In this document: one piece after another, positions 24,703 through 32,774 of the stretch
How positions within the stretch are numbered: the stretch's first letter is position 1
Layout: each line of letters starts with the position of its first letter
NCBI RefSeq assembly: GCF_030757795.1
Contig: NZ_JAUQWH010000049.1
Coordinates: forward strand, 1 to 51,110
DNA length: 51,110 nucleotides
Source: Actinoplanes oryzae
GTDB lineage: Bacteria; Actinomycetota; Actinomycetes; Mycobacteriales; Micromonosporaceae
Direction: 5' to 3'
The notes under the pieces: model-generated
What the model was told of the DNA's origin: nothing
Databases searched by the model: none
What the model saw: only the letters and a program-made list of their open reading frames with translations
Translations under genes and position numbers: made by a program

Positions 24703-25952
24703 TGGCATCTGGGGATCACAAGGCCGGCCGTCGCGGCTCTGGTGGGAGAAACGCAGATCGGCATGGCAGTACCGGGCGCGTCCTGGAAGCGCTGCGTACC
24801 GGTGGCCCCTGCTCGCAAGCCGGCCTGGCGCGGCAGACCGGGCTGTCGCCCGCGACGATCAACAACGTCGTCCGGCAGCTGCGTGCTGACGGAATCGCCG
24901 ATGTGCAGCCGGTCAACGGCCGGGAGTCGCTTGTCGCGCTGGTCTCCGGACGGGGCATCGTGGTCGCCGTGCACATCGGTGTGTCGGCCATGCGGGCTGT
25001 CCTGTTCGATTTCGGAGCCGGCCGCCGCATGGACACCGCCATGGAATTCGCTGACGTCGGGTGCGGGGAGGGCGGAACGCCCGAAGTGGTGGCCGCAGTG
25101 GTGCGTGACCTGGCCGCCCGCGCGAGCCTCAGTGCGGACCGGCTTGCCGGGGTCGCGATCGCGATGCCGGCCCCGATCGCCCGGTCGACCGGGGCCATCA
25201 CGTCGTGGGCGCGTATTCATCTTCCGGCCTGGAGGGACGTTGCCATCGCGACCGTGCTGAGCGAACGACTCGGCACGGTCGTGGTCGCCGAGAATGACGC
25301 GAACCTCGCAGCACTGGCGGAGTGGACCTGGGGTGCGGGCCGGGGCTCCAGTGATTTCCTGTACGTGATGTGCTCGGCAGGGGTGGGCGGTGGCCTGATC
25401 CTCAACGGCGAGATCTACCGGGGCGGGGACGGACTCGCCGGGGAGATGGGGCACATGGTGCTGGAGGAGTCCGGCCCGTACTGCTTCTGCGGCAGCCGTG
25501 GCTGCCTGACGACGTTCACCTCGCAGCACGCGATCCTGACCGCGCTGGGGGCCTCACTCGGCACCACGAAGGGTTCCCTGCGGGAGGTGATCGACAGCGC
25601 CCGAGCCGGTGATCCCACCTGCCGCCGGGTGCTGTACGAGGCAGGAAGCTACCTGGGGCGGGCTTTCGCCAACGCCGCCAAGGTGATGGCGCCGAGCGTG
25701 ATGGCGGTAGGCGGGGATCTCGGCGCGGCGGGTGATCTGGTCTTCGACGGTCTGAACTCGTCGGTGGAGATCGGCAGCCTGCGGGCGGCGTCACCCAGCA
25801 TCAGGATTCAACCGGCGCAGACCGGTGCGGACGCCGCCGTTCTCGGAGGGGTGGCAGCGGTGATGGACCATATCGGTCAGGGTCTGAGCACTGTTCCGGA
25901 GTGGATGGGCATGGCGGCGGAGGCGGCCAGCGCGGCTGTGGTGGAAGGGTGA
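24702..25952 (+). CDS. ROK-family transcriptional regulator
   Basis: A 416-residue regulator. A MarR-like winged helix (VLEALRTGGPCSQAGLARQTGLSPATINNVVRQLRADG, about 27-65) leads to a ROK sugar-kinase fold with the fold's nucleotide-site loops and the zinc knuckle CFCGSRGCLTTFTS near residue 266. GAGRGSSDFLYVMCSAGVGGGLILNGEIYRG is the ROK signature region. Such proteins (NagC, XylR-like) sense sugars or sugar derivatives and repress transport operons. It is divergent from the importer-catabolic operon and co-directional with the dehydrogenase 5 bases behind it. The initiation codon appears leaderless. A sugar-sensing regulator on an aromatic operon hints that the inducer is a glycoside. Confidence 0.92.
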   Translation: MASGDHKAGRRGSGGRNADRHGSTGRVLEALRTGGPCSQAGLARQTGLSPATINNVVRQLRADGIADVQPVNGRESLVALVSGRGIVVAVHIGVSAMRAVLFDFGAGRRMDTAMEFADVGCGEGGTPEVVAAVVRDLAARASLSADRLAGVAIAMPAPIARSTGAITSWARIHLPAWRDVAIATVLSERLGTVVVAENDANLAALAEWTWGAGRGSSDFLYVMCSAGVGGGLILNGEIYRGGDGLAGEMGHMVLEESGPYCFCGSRGCLTTFTSQHAILTALGASLGTTKGSLREVIDSARAGDPTCRRVLYEAGSYLGRAFANAAKVMAPSVMAVGGDLGAAGDLVFDGLNSSVEIGSLRAASPSIRIQPAQTGADAAVLGGVAAVMDHIGQGLSTVPEWMGMAAEAASAAVVEG

Positions 25953-25957
25953 CCGGC

Positions 25958-26722
25958 GTGCGTATCGCGGTGCTCGGGCTGGGCGAAGCCGGCGCGGAGA
26001 TCGCCCGGGACCTGGTCGCGGCCGGAGCCGACATCCACGGCTACGACCCACGATGCACCCCACCGGACGGCGTCACCGCTTGCGAGAATGAGACGCGCGC
26101 GGTCCGTGACGCCGTCCTGGTTCTGAGTGTGAACAGTTCACACGACGCGGTACCCGCGTTGGTGAATGCCCTTCCCGGCCTGGCGCCTGGCACGGTCTGG
26201 GCTGACCTGAACACCGCTGCGCCTGCGGCCAAGGCCGGCTTGGCGGGGCTCTGCGCGCCGCACGGCGTGGTGGTCGCCGATGTTGCACTGATGGCTCCGG
26301 TACCGGGTAAAGGGCTGCGGACTCCGATGCTGGTGTCCGGTGAGGGGGCCACCCGGTATGAAGCGATCATGTCCGGTCTTGGTGCCGATGTGACGATCCA
26401 GCCGGGCCCGGCTGGGGAGGCAATCTCCCGGAAGCTGCTGCGTAGCGTCTTCTACAAGGGGCTGGCCGCCGCGGTGATGGAGGCACTTGCTGCGGGCGAG
26501 GCCGCAGGCTGCGGTGATTGGTTGCGGGCCAATATCGCGGCCGAGCTCGCCGGATTCGATCAGCATGCCGTCGATCGCCTGGTCGACGGCAGTCTCCGGC
26601 ACGCCCGGCGGCGCGCGGACGAGATGGCCGCGGCGAGCGATCAGCTGCGTGAACTCGGGGTTCGCCCCCGTATCGCCGAAGCCGCTCGTGATCTACTCTC
26701 CGACCTGCGGGATGCGCGTTAA
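25958..26722 (+). CDS. NAD(P)-binding 6-phosphogluconate-dehydrogenase-like protein (DUF1932 type)
   Basis: A 254-residue beta-hydroxyacid-dehydrogenase-like enzyme. The start MRIAVLGLGEAGAEIARDL has the Rossmann loop GLGEAG; VWADLNTAAPAAKAGL and VVVADVALMAPVPGKGLRTPMLVSG follow as substrate-site regions. The C-terminal helical half resembles DUF1932, which often follows such domains, with KLLRSVFYKGLAAAVMEALAAGEAAG holding the likely catalytic lysine. GTG at 25958 is chosen because GGAAGGG lies about eight bases upstream; GTG at 25949 overlaps the ROK stop but is too near that site. It overlaps the convergent FUSC gene by four bases. Its reaction in the aromatic pathway is unknown; oxidation of a hydroxy-acid intermediate is plausible. 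Confidence 0.85.
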   Translation: MRIAVLGLGEAGAEIARDLVAAGADIHGYDPRCTPPDGVTACENETRAVRDAVLVLSVNSSHDAVPALVNALPGLAPGTVWADLNTAAPAAKAGLAGLCAPHGVVVADVALMAPVPGKGLRTPMLVSGEGATRYEAIMSGLGADVTIQPGPAGEAISRKLLRSVFYKGLAAAVMEALAAGEAAGCGDWLRANIAAELAGFDQHAVDRLVDGSLRHARRRADEMAAASDQLRELGVRPRIAEAARDLLSDLRDAR

Positions 26723-27840
26723 CCGGCGATTCTCTCGATCACGGAGTCTCTGCTGCTGGTTCTCTTGCGCAGCGACAGCAGCAGAGCGGTGGACACCGCG
26801 ATGCCGAGCAGCGTCTCGATGAAGCGGTCGGCGACGAGCGTGGGCAGCGGGCTGGAAGCGGCCAGGTCGCCGAGGACGAGGGCCAACGGGGTGAGGAAGA
26901 CGACGGCGATGCCGTAGTTGCGGGCCACGAACAGTTCGGTGGCGGTCTGAAGGAGCACTACGGCGGCGACGAGGAACCAGAGCGGAGGGTCGGCTCCGAG
27001 CAGGGCGACGGCTAGCAGCAGGCCGAGCGAAGTGCCGGCGATGCGATGACCGGCCCGGTTCAGCTGGGCGGCCAGAGTGGCAGCACCCATGGGGACGGTC
27101 GCCGACACGGCAGCCCAGAAAGGGTGACCGATTCCGAGCATCGTCGCGGCCCCTCCGGCCAGCAGCGGTGCCAGGAGATGCGCCGCGGCGTCGGTGCGGA
27201 AGGCGGACCGGCGTATCAGGTGCCGCAGCGGCACGGCCGGGAGCACCGGTTCCTGGCGGCGGGTATGGCCCGGCAGCAGGTGTCCGAGCTGGCCCAGGAC
27301 TATGCCGAAACCCGCGGAGCCGGCAGCCAATGCTGCTGCGAGGGGCACCTCCTGCCAGGTATGTGGGTAGGCGGAGATCGTCCCTGCCGCGAACACGAGG
27401 AAGAGGGCCGGGTTCGGTTTCCAATGCCGGGACTGGGTGAGCAGGCAGCCCAGCAGCGACAGCAGGGCCATTGCCGCCACTGCCAGCAGGGAGCCCGGCG
27501 CTATCGCTGCGACGGCGGCGCCGGTGGTAACCGCGATGGTCAGGGCCAGTCCCGCCGCCGCCTGGTGGCGCCAACGTGCCGAGTAGTCGGGGTTCTTGCT
27601 GTAGATCGCGCTGACCGCACCGAAGACGGCGTATCCACTCCAGCTCGGGTGTCCGAGAACTAGCAGGAGTGTCAACGGAGTGGTAATGGCGGCGGCGACG
27701 CGCAGCGCTGGACGGTGGGCGCCGTTGTGCGGACCAACGGAGATGAAGTCACGCCACCACGGCCGGTGCCTGCCGGGACCCGAGTCCGGTTTCAGAGCGT
27801 CCACGGGCGGCGACTCTGAGATATGAGGGGTACGAGGCAT
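26719..27840 (-). CDS. FUSC-family membrane protein (aromatic-acid efflux type)
   Basis: A 373-residue membrane protein with two blocks of hydrophobic helices. HRPALRVAAAITTPLTLLLVLGHPSWSGYAVFGAVSAIYS and, later, HPFWAAVSATVPMGAATLAAQLNRAGHRIAGTSLGLLLAVALL form the FUSC signature with its RxxGTxxG motif. FUSC relatives include AaeB (aromatic carboxylate efflux) and YccS. The last helix runs into a basic tail. It is convergent with the preceding dehydrogenase gene and lies between the aromatic and C-glycoside regulons, so it may relieve accumulation of aromatic acids. A TTGACG-N17-TTAAAT promoter with a palindrome lies upstream. Confidence 0.85.
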   Translation of the reverse strand: MPRTPHISESPPVDALKPDSGPGRHRPWWRDFISVGPHNGAHRPALRVAAAITTPLTLLLVLGHPSWSGYAVFGAVSAIYSKNPDYSARWRHQAAAGLALTIAVTTGAAVAAIAPGSLLAVAAMALLSLLGCLLTQSRHWKPNPALFLVFAAGTISAYPHTWQEVPLAAALAAGSAGFGIVLGQLGHLLPGHTRRQEPVLPAVPLRHLIRRSAFRTDAAAHLLAPLLAGGAATMLGIGHPFWAAVSATVPMGAATLAAQLNRAGHRIAGTSLGLLLAVALLGADPPLWFLVAAVVLLQTATELFVARNYGIAVVFLTPLALVLGDLAASSPLPTLVADRFIETLLGIAVSTALLLSLRKRTSSRDSVIERIAG

Positions 27841-27883
27841 ATCCCGGCCAGCCTCCTGAGCTCGCGAGAATCATCATGACATG

Positions 27884-27922
27884 AATGTTGAACATTTAAT
27901 GTCCGAGCCGAAGGTTCGTCAA
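27884..27922 (-). promoter_or_regulatory. Promoter and palindrome of the FUSC gene
   Basis: On the minus strand TTGACG (27922-27917), 17 bases, TTAAAT (27899-27894). AATGTT-G-AACATT (27884-27896 on the plus strand) overlaps the -10 box and the predicted start, a repressor position. The rest of the spacer up to 28079 shows no gene or other signal. Confidence 0.55.
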
Positions 27923-28079
27923 GTGAATGGTCTGCGGGTGGGTGCGCCTGAAGTGCGATGACGTCAAGGGCTCGCCGGGCCGTGCCGCTGTGGCGGCGAG
28001 CGAGTGTTCACCTGGTGATGAGGTGAGGCGCTGCACGCGCAGGCATCCTCAAGATGGTGAGCTTTCCCACGGCAACCTA

Positions 28080-28156
28080 TTGGCAAAGCGTTCGTAACAC
28101 TGTATGAATATCAACACCTGAGTGCTCAGAATATTCACTTGCTGAACAATCTTCAG
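28080..28156 (+). promoter_or_regulatory. Promoter and nested operators of the C-glycoside operon
   Basis: TTGGCA (28080-28085), 17 bases, TATGAA (28103-28108) is a plausible promoter. TGAATAT (28105-28111) pairs with ATATTCA (28131-28137) around a shorter palindrome CTGAG-TG-CTCAG. Further on CTGAA-CAATC-TTCAG (28142-28156) repeats the TGA...TCA theme. No regulator gene lies in the operon, so the repressor must be encoded elsewhere. Confidence 0.5.
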
Positions 28157-28185
28157 TGAGCCGTTGATAGCCGAAGGGCAACCCG

Positions 28186-29457
28186 ATGAGTGGTCACGCC
28201 ATGGGGCAAGGCTCCATTCGCACCGATAGCACCCCCCTGCCGAGCGGCGAGCTCACCTCCGCCAAACCGGTCTTCCTGCGCCTGACGGCGATGATGTTGC
28301 TGGAGTTCGTCGTCTTCGGATCCTGGTTCGCCACCCTGGGTCTCGTCCTGGCGACCAACGGACTTGCCGGCTCGATCGCCCTCGCCTATTCCCTGGCCGC
28401 CGTCGCCACGATCGTCTCGCCGATGCTGTTCGGCGCCCTCGGCGACCGCTTCCTGCCCTCGCAACGGGTGCTGGGACTCGCCCACCTCGCCGGCGCCGGC
28501 GTGATGCTGTTCCTGCCGGGCGCCGTACGAGCCGGCAACGGCACCACGGTCCTTACTCTGATCTTCGTCTACATGCTGTTCTTCATGCCCACGCTGGGCC
28601 TGAGCAACACGATCGCCTTCCGCCACCTCGGCGACAACGAGCGGCTCTTTCCCTACATCCGGGTCTTCGGCACGGTGGGCTGGGTCGTCGCCGGCCTCGG
28701 AGTGGGTGCGCTGGCCCTGTCGGCCTCACCCGACATCTTCTACGTCACGGCGATCGCCAGTCTGGTGCTCGGCCTCTACGCCTTCACGCTGCCGTCCTCG
28801 CCTCCGGTGGCCAAGGGCGCGCGCTTCTCGCTGGGCGACATGATCGGGGCGAGGGCCTTCCCCCTGCTGCGGCAACGCAACGTCGCCGTCTTCTTCATCT
28901 GCGCACTGCTCACCTCGATCTCGCTGGGCGTCTACAACACCTATGCCTCTCCGTTCCTCGGCGCGCTCGGCATCGAGAACGTCGCCGGGGTCCTCGCCAT
29001 CGGACAAGCCTCCGAGGTGCTCTTCATCGTCGTCATCCCGATTGTGCTGTCGCGCATCGGCATGAAATGGGCCCTGCTGCTGGGCATGTGCATGTGGGGT
29101 GTCCGGTTCGTGCTGTTCATCGCCGCCGCCGACGGGCACCTGTCCATGGCGGTCGCCGCGGTGGCCCTGCACGGCATCTGCAACGACTTCTTCCTGGTCA
29201 TCGGCGCCATGTACCTCAACCAGGTCGCCCGGGCGGAGATCGCCGCGCAGGCGCAGAACATGCTGATCCTGGTCGTCTCCGGGCTCGGCGCACTCATCGG
29301 CTCCTACGGCGCCGGAGAGGTCTACGCCGCCGTGGTGACCGCCGATTCCGGCCCTGGCGACTGGACACCGCTGTGGCTGGTCCCGATCGGCGCGGCAATC
29401 CTCACCACCGCCCTGTGGACAGCGTTCTTCCGAGACTCCCGCCGCAGCGAAGCCTAG
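28186..29457 (+). CDS. MFS symporter, NupG/XapB nucleoside-H+ symporter-like
   Basis: A 423-residue protein with twelve hydrophobic helices. MMLLEFVVFGSWFATLGLVLATNGL and IAFRHLGDNERLFPYIRVFGTVGWVVAGL (the R-x-FGTxGW block) are characteristic of the nucleoside:H+ symporter family, whose members in soil bacteria often sit with TIM-barrel isomerase and Gfo/Idh genes and carry sugars or glycosides. GAAGGG precedes ATG at 28186 by eight bases. It heads a seven-gene operon and is the obvious uptake system for the C-glycoside. The family assignment is firm; the cargo is inferred. Confidence 0.9.
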   Translation: MSGHAMGQGSIRTDSTPLPSGELTSAKPVFLRLTAMMLLEFVVFGSWFATLGLVLATNGLAGSIALAYSLAAVATIVSPMLFGALGDRFLPSQRVLGLAHLAGAGVMLFLPGAVRAGNGTTVLTLIFVYMLFFMPTLGLSNTIAFRHLGDNERLFPYIRVFGTVGWVVAGLGVGALALSASPDIFYVTAIASLVLGLYAFTLPSSPPVAKGARFSLGDMIGARAFPLLRQRNVAVFFICALLTSISLGVYNTYASPFLGALGIENVAGVLAIGQASEVLFIVVIPIVLSRIGMKWALLLGMCMWGVRFVLFIAAADGHLSMAVAAVALHGICNDFFLVIGAMYLNQVARAEIAAQAQNMLILVVSGLGALIGSYGAGEVYAAVVTADSGPGDWTPLWLVPIGAAILTTALWTAFFRDSRRSEA

Positions 29458-29505
29458 CCGCGGCTGTCCCCACCACCCCCACGGGAACCCCAGAAAGGCA
29501 CGTCC

Positions 29506-29556
29506 ATGAACACCTCGAGCACTGACACCGCGCGCATCCCTGGACGGCTGTCGTGA
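29506..29556 (+). CDS. 16-residue leader reading frame before the GMC oxidase
   Basis: ATG at 29506 follows GAAAGG by seven bases and opens a 16-codon frame, MNTSSTDTARIPGRLS, whose TGA overlaps the GTG start of the oxidase (GTGA at 29553-29556). The oxidase start has no strong ribosome site of its own. The small frame may serve translational coupling. It could also be the eroded head of an earlier gene. No function of the peptide is claimed. Confidence 0.45.
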   Translation: MNTSSTDTARIPGRLS

Positions 29557-31205
29557 AGAGCCTCGACGAGCGTTTCGACGTCGTGGTCGTCGGATCGGGC
29601 GCGGCGGGCAGCATTGCCGTCAAGGAGCTCACCGAGCGTGGTCTGGAGGTGCTGCTGCTCGAGGCCGGCCGGGACATCACCGAGGCCGACTTCGTCCCGC
29701 AGCCGCCGGCCCCGCCCGCCGCGATGAGCATCGACCTCGTCGGACGGGCGAAAGCGGTGCTGCAGGGCCAGCACCGGCAGTCACGGCGGGCCATGTTCAA
29801 GGCGCAGACCAGCCCGTTCCTGGTCAACGACCTGAAGAGCCCGTACGCCACGCAGGGCGGTGACTTCCTGTGGATCCGCGGGCAGCAGCTCGGCGGGCGG
29901 TTGCACTCGTACGGCCGGGTGCTGCTGCGCGGCTCCGACCACGAGTTCAAGGCCGCGAGTCACGACGGGCACGGCGAGGACTGGCCCATCTCGTACGCCG
30001 ACCTCGAACCCTTCTACGACCGGGTCGAGGAGTTCATGGGCATCTACGGCACGGACGAGAAGCTGCCGAACCTGCCCGACGGCAAGTACCGGGGACCGTC
30101 GCTGTTCACCGAGGCGGAGAAGGAGTTCAAGGCGACCGTCGAGCAGCGCTGGTCCGAGCGGCACGTCATCCCCTGGCGCTACGCCGCGCCGAACCTGCAC
30201 CGGGTACCGCTCGGGATCGTCGCGGCACGTAAGACGGGCCGGCTCACGACACGTACCGATGCCGTCGTCTCGAAGGTCACCGTCGATCGGCGTACTGGCC
30301 GGGCCGACGGCGTCGTCTTCATCGACCGTAAGGCCAAGACCGAGCACCGGGTGAGCGCCGACTATGTGGTGCTGTGCGCCTCGACCATCGAGTCGGTGCG
30401 GCTGCTGCTCAATTCGGCGACCGACGGGCACCCGAACGGCCTCGGCAACTCTTCGGGCATGCTGGGCCGCTACTTCATGGACCAGACCCCCAGCCTGCTG
30501 TTCGGCGGCGACCCGAAACGCCGCGGCCACGAAACCGTCAACCCGGCACCGGACGACCCCTACTACGCGCCCGTCGGCGGGGTCTACATCCCCCGGTTCA
30601 ACAACCTCGACGGCGCCAACCCGGCCGAGTTCGCCCGCGGCTACGCGGTGCAGGGCACCATCGGCCGTATCCCGGTGCCCGACGGCAATCCCGGCACCGT
30701 GGGGCTGATGGCGTTCGGCGAGATGCTGCCGTACTACGACAACAGCATCACCGTGCACCCGCGGCGCACCGACGCCTGGGGGATCCCCATCCCGCGGATC
30801 CGCCTGCAGATCACCGACAACGAGCGGGCCATGATGCGCGCCCAGGTCCGCGGGCTGCGCGAGATGGCCGAGGCCAGCGGGTACCAGGTCAACTTCGCCG
30901 GCTCCGCCCTCGGCCTGGACTCGACGAAGATCTGGCCCGACGCCGACCCGATCAGCCGGCTCATCTTCCGCCTCGGCTTCCCCAAGAGCATGGCGATGGG
31001 CGCCGCCATCCACGAGTGCGGCGGGGCCCGGATGGGCAGCGACCCGGCCCGCTCCGTGCTCAACGAGCACAACCAGACGTGGGACATCCCCAACCTCTAC
31101 GTCACCGACGCGAGTAGCTACGTCTCCAACGGCGCCGTCGGACCCACCCTGACGATCATGGCGCTGACCGCGCGGGCCGCCGAGCACATCGCTCAGCAGA
31201 AGTAG
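29553..31205 (+). CDS. carA: GMC-family FAD oxidase, C-glycoside 3-oxidase (CarA-like)
   Basis: A 550-residue flavoprotein. FDVVVVGSGAAGSIAVKELTERG is the FAD loop, GGRLHSYGRVLLRGSDHEF the GMC signature region, and the C-terminal domain carries AIHECGGARMGSDP with the catalytic His and YVSNGAVGPTLTIMALTARAAEHI. The size and these blocks match pyranose-oxidase/glucoside 3-dehydrogenase relatives, among them CarA of Microbacterium, which oxidises the sugar of aryl-C-glucosides at C3. That keto group is needed before the C-C bond can be cut. Genes for both deglycosidase subunits follow within 14 bases, which makes this assignment much stronger than sequence alone. O-glycoside oxidation is an alternative. 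Confidence 0.88.
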   Translation: MKSLDERFDVVVVGSGAAGSIAVKELTERGLEVLLLEAGRDITEADFVPQPPAPPAAMSIDLVGRAKAVLQGQHRQSRRAMFKAQTSPFLVNDLKSPYATQGGDFLWIRGQQLGGRLHSYGRVLLRGSDHEFKAASHDGHGEDWPISYADLEPFYDRVEEFMGIYGTDEKLPNLPDGKYRGPSLFTEAEKEFKATVEQRWSERHVIPWRYAAPNLHRVPLGIVAARKTGRLTTRTDAVVSKVTVDRRTGRADGVVFIDRKAKTEHRVSADYVVLCASTIESVRLLLNSATDGHPNGLGNSSGMLGRYFMDQTPSLLFGGDPKRRGHETVNPAPDDPYYAPVGGVYIPRFNNLDGANPAEFARGYAVQGTIGRIPVPDGNPGTVGLMAFGEMLPYYDNSITVHPRRTDAWGIPIPRIRLQITDNERAMMRAQVRGLREMAEASGYQVNFAGSALGLDSTKIWPDADPISRLIFRLGFPKSMAMGAAIHECGGARMGSDPARSVLNEHNQTWDIPNLYVTDASSYVSNGAVGPTLTIMALTARAAEHIAQQK

Positions 31206-31218
31206 GGAGGCGACAACC

Positions 31219-31665
31219 ATGTTCGACAACTACCTGATCCGCGCGGACAGCCTGCGCAACGAACCTACCGGCTTCCAGCTCGCGGTACGCCACGCCAACT
31301 ACCGCGGCTGCTACCTGTCGCTGCACAACGGCTACTTCGTGGAGGTCGACGGGGTCTCGTACCCCCGGGAGGTCCAGACCTTCGAGGTCAACGGCCAGCC
31401 GCCGCGCAGCTTCGAGCAGACCCGGACCGCCGTCGACGAGCACTGGGACTACGACGACGAGGCGATCCTGCACGTCGCGACGGACCGGCCCCTCGCCGCC
31501 GGGCAGCACACCGTGCGGTTCCAGCAGAGCGTCCTGGCCGCCTACGGCTACCTGCCGACGGACGAGCAATGGGTGACGGACCCGCCGGAGCCGGGCACAG
31601 GCGCCGGGTCGGACAAGACGCCCTACGTCGTCACCTACACCCTTTCCGTGAACGAGGAGAAGTGA
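31219..31665 (+). CDS. carC: C-glycoside deglycosidase beta subunit (CarC/DfgB-like, DUF6379)
   Basis: A 148-residue beta-rich protein: MFDNYLIRADSLRNEPTGFQ, then VRHANYRGCYLSLHNGYFVEVDGVSYPRE, and VNGQPPRSFEQTRTAVDEHWDYDDEAIL. The conserved start and the YRG-LS--GY-V-VDG block are those of the small subunit of C-glycoside deglycosidases (DfgB, CarC, DgpB). GGGAGG precedes ATG at 31219. Its TGA shares a base with the next ATG, fitting a heterodimer whose subunits are made together. In the known enzymes the small subunit buttresses the active site of the TIM-barrel partner. Confidence 0.88.
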   Translation: MFDNYLIRADSLRNEPTGFQLAVRHANYRGCYLSLHNGYFVEVDGVSYPREVQTFEVNGQPPRSFEQTRTAVDEHWDYDDEAILHVATDRPLAAGQHTVRFQQSVLAAYGYLPTDEQWVTDPPEPGTGAGSDKTPYVVTYTLSVNEEK

Positions 31666-32774
31666 TGGGCATCAAGCGTGGGGTGTCGTTCTACTCGTAC
31701 CAGCAGACGCAGTTCTTCAAGGAACTGGACCTGGAAGGGCAGATCCGGGAGGTCGCCCAGAACCTCGGGGGCGCCGACGGTGTCGAGATCATCGACGAGA
31801 TGTCGCTGCACTACCCGGACCCGGGCGACGAGTTCGTGCGGCGCTGGCACGGTTGGATGCAGAGCTACGGCACGGTGCCGGTGACGATGAACGTCGGCAT
31901 GGACGTGCTGCGGTTCCGCGACCACGTCATGAGCCACGAGGAGTGCGCCGACCGGCTGCGCCACGACCTCCGCCTGGCGAAACGTCTCGGATTCGCCAAC
32001 GTCAAATGCCTGTCGGTGGTACCTCTGGACATCATGGTCTCCGCACTGCCGCTGGCCGAGGAGCTCAACATCCGCATCGGCAAGGAGATCCATCAGCCGA
32101 TGCGCCTGGACGGGCCCGAGGTCCAGGAGATTCAGCGGTACGTGCAGAGCACCGGCACCACACATCTCGGCATCGTCCCGGACTTCGGGGTTTTCGGCAC
32201 CCGGCCCTCCCAGGTCCAGCTCGCCTGGTTCGAACGTCGCGGCGCCAACCCGCAGGCGTGCGAGGCAGCGGTAGAACTGTCGGGGCTGCTCGCCACCGGA
32301 TCGTTCACGCACACCACCCACACCGCAGGCAACATCCGTTCGGCGTTCACCCGTTTCCTGCGCACCGGCTCCTGCGACGACGGGCTGCGCGAGGTCTTCG
32401 AAGAGGTGCGCGCGTTCACCGACAAACGTGTCCCCGCCCCTGCCGAGATCGACTACACGGTGGTGGCGGAGGCGCTGACGTTGTCCTACGCCACCGGTGC
32501 GCAGTTGCGGGAGCTGGTCCCGCTCGTGGTGAGCGTGCAGGCCAAGTTCAACCACATGTCGGAGATCCCAGGCCGAGCCGGCGAGTACGAGGACATCGCC
32601 ATCGACACCGCCTCCGCGATCGAAGCGCTCAAAGAAGGCGGCTACAACGGCTACCTCAACACCGAGTACGAGGGGCAGCGCTACTCCCAGGACCGCACCC
32701 GCGCGGAGATGATGGACGAGGTGGAGCAGGTCCGGCGCCACCACGAGATGATGCGCCGGTTGCTGGCATCATGA
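31665..32774 (+). CDS. carB: C-glycoside deglycosidase alpha subunit (CarB/DfgA-like TIM barrel)
   Basis: A 369-residue protein of the xylose-isomerase-like TIM-barrel superfamily. The N-terminus GIKRGVSFYSYQQTQFFKELDLEGQI, GVEIIDEMSLHYP, IRIGKEIHQP, LGIVPDFGVF and GYLNTEYEGQRY show the barrel strands that end in metal-binding acids and histidines (Glu in KEIHQP, Asp in VPDFG, Glu near TEYEG). In the family, a divalent metal and a histidine/aspartate base catalyse beta-elimination from the 3-keto-C-glycoside, releasing aglycone and an anhydro-keto sugar. It overlaps both neighbours (TGATG before, ATGA after). The match of order and size with carB is good. Confidence 0.9.
   Translation: MGIKRGVSFYSYQQTQFFKELDLEGQIREVAQNLGGADGVEIIDEMSLHYPDPGDEFVRRWHGWMQSYGTVPVTMNVGMDVLRFRDHVMSHEECADRLRHDLRLAKRLGFANVKCLSVVPLDIMVSALPLAEELNIRIGKEIHQPMRLDGPEVQEIQRYVQSTGTTHLGIVPDFGVFGTRPSQVQLAWFERRGANPQACEAAVELSGLLATGSFTHTTHTAGNIRSAFTRFLRTGSCDDGLREVFEEVRAFTDKRVPAPAEIDYTVVAEALTLSYATGAQLRELVPLVVSVQAKFNHMSEIPGRAGEYEDIAIDTASAIEALKEGGYNGYLNTEYEGQRYSQDRTRAEMMDEVEQVRRHHEMMRRLLAS

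Noticed and set aside
29737..31229. Long minus-strand frame opposite the GMC oxidase
   Set aside because: It is the high-GC mirror of the oxidase, rich in Val/Gly/Arg/His, with no start signal or family motif.
31853..32770. Upstream extension of the lactonase frame
   Set aside because: It covers carB in another frame and has the composition of a shadow frame; the ATG at 32771 overlaps the carB stop.
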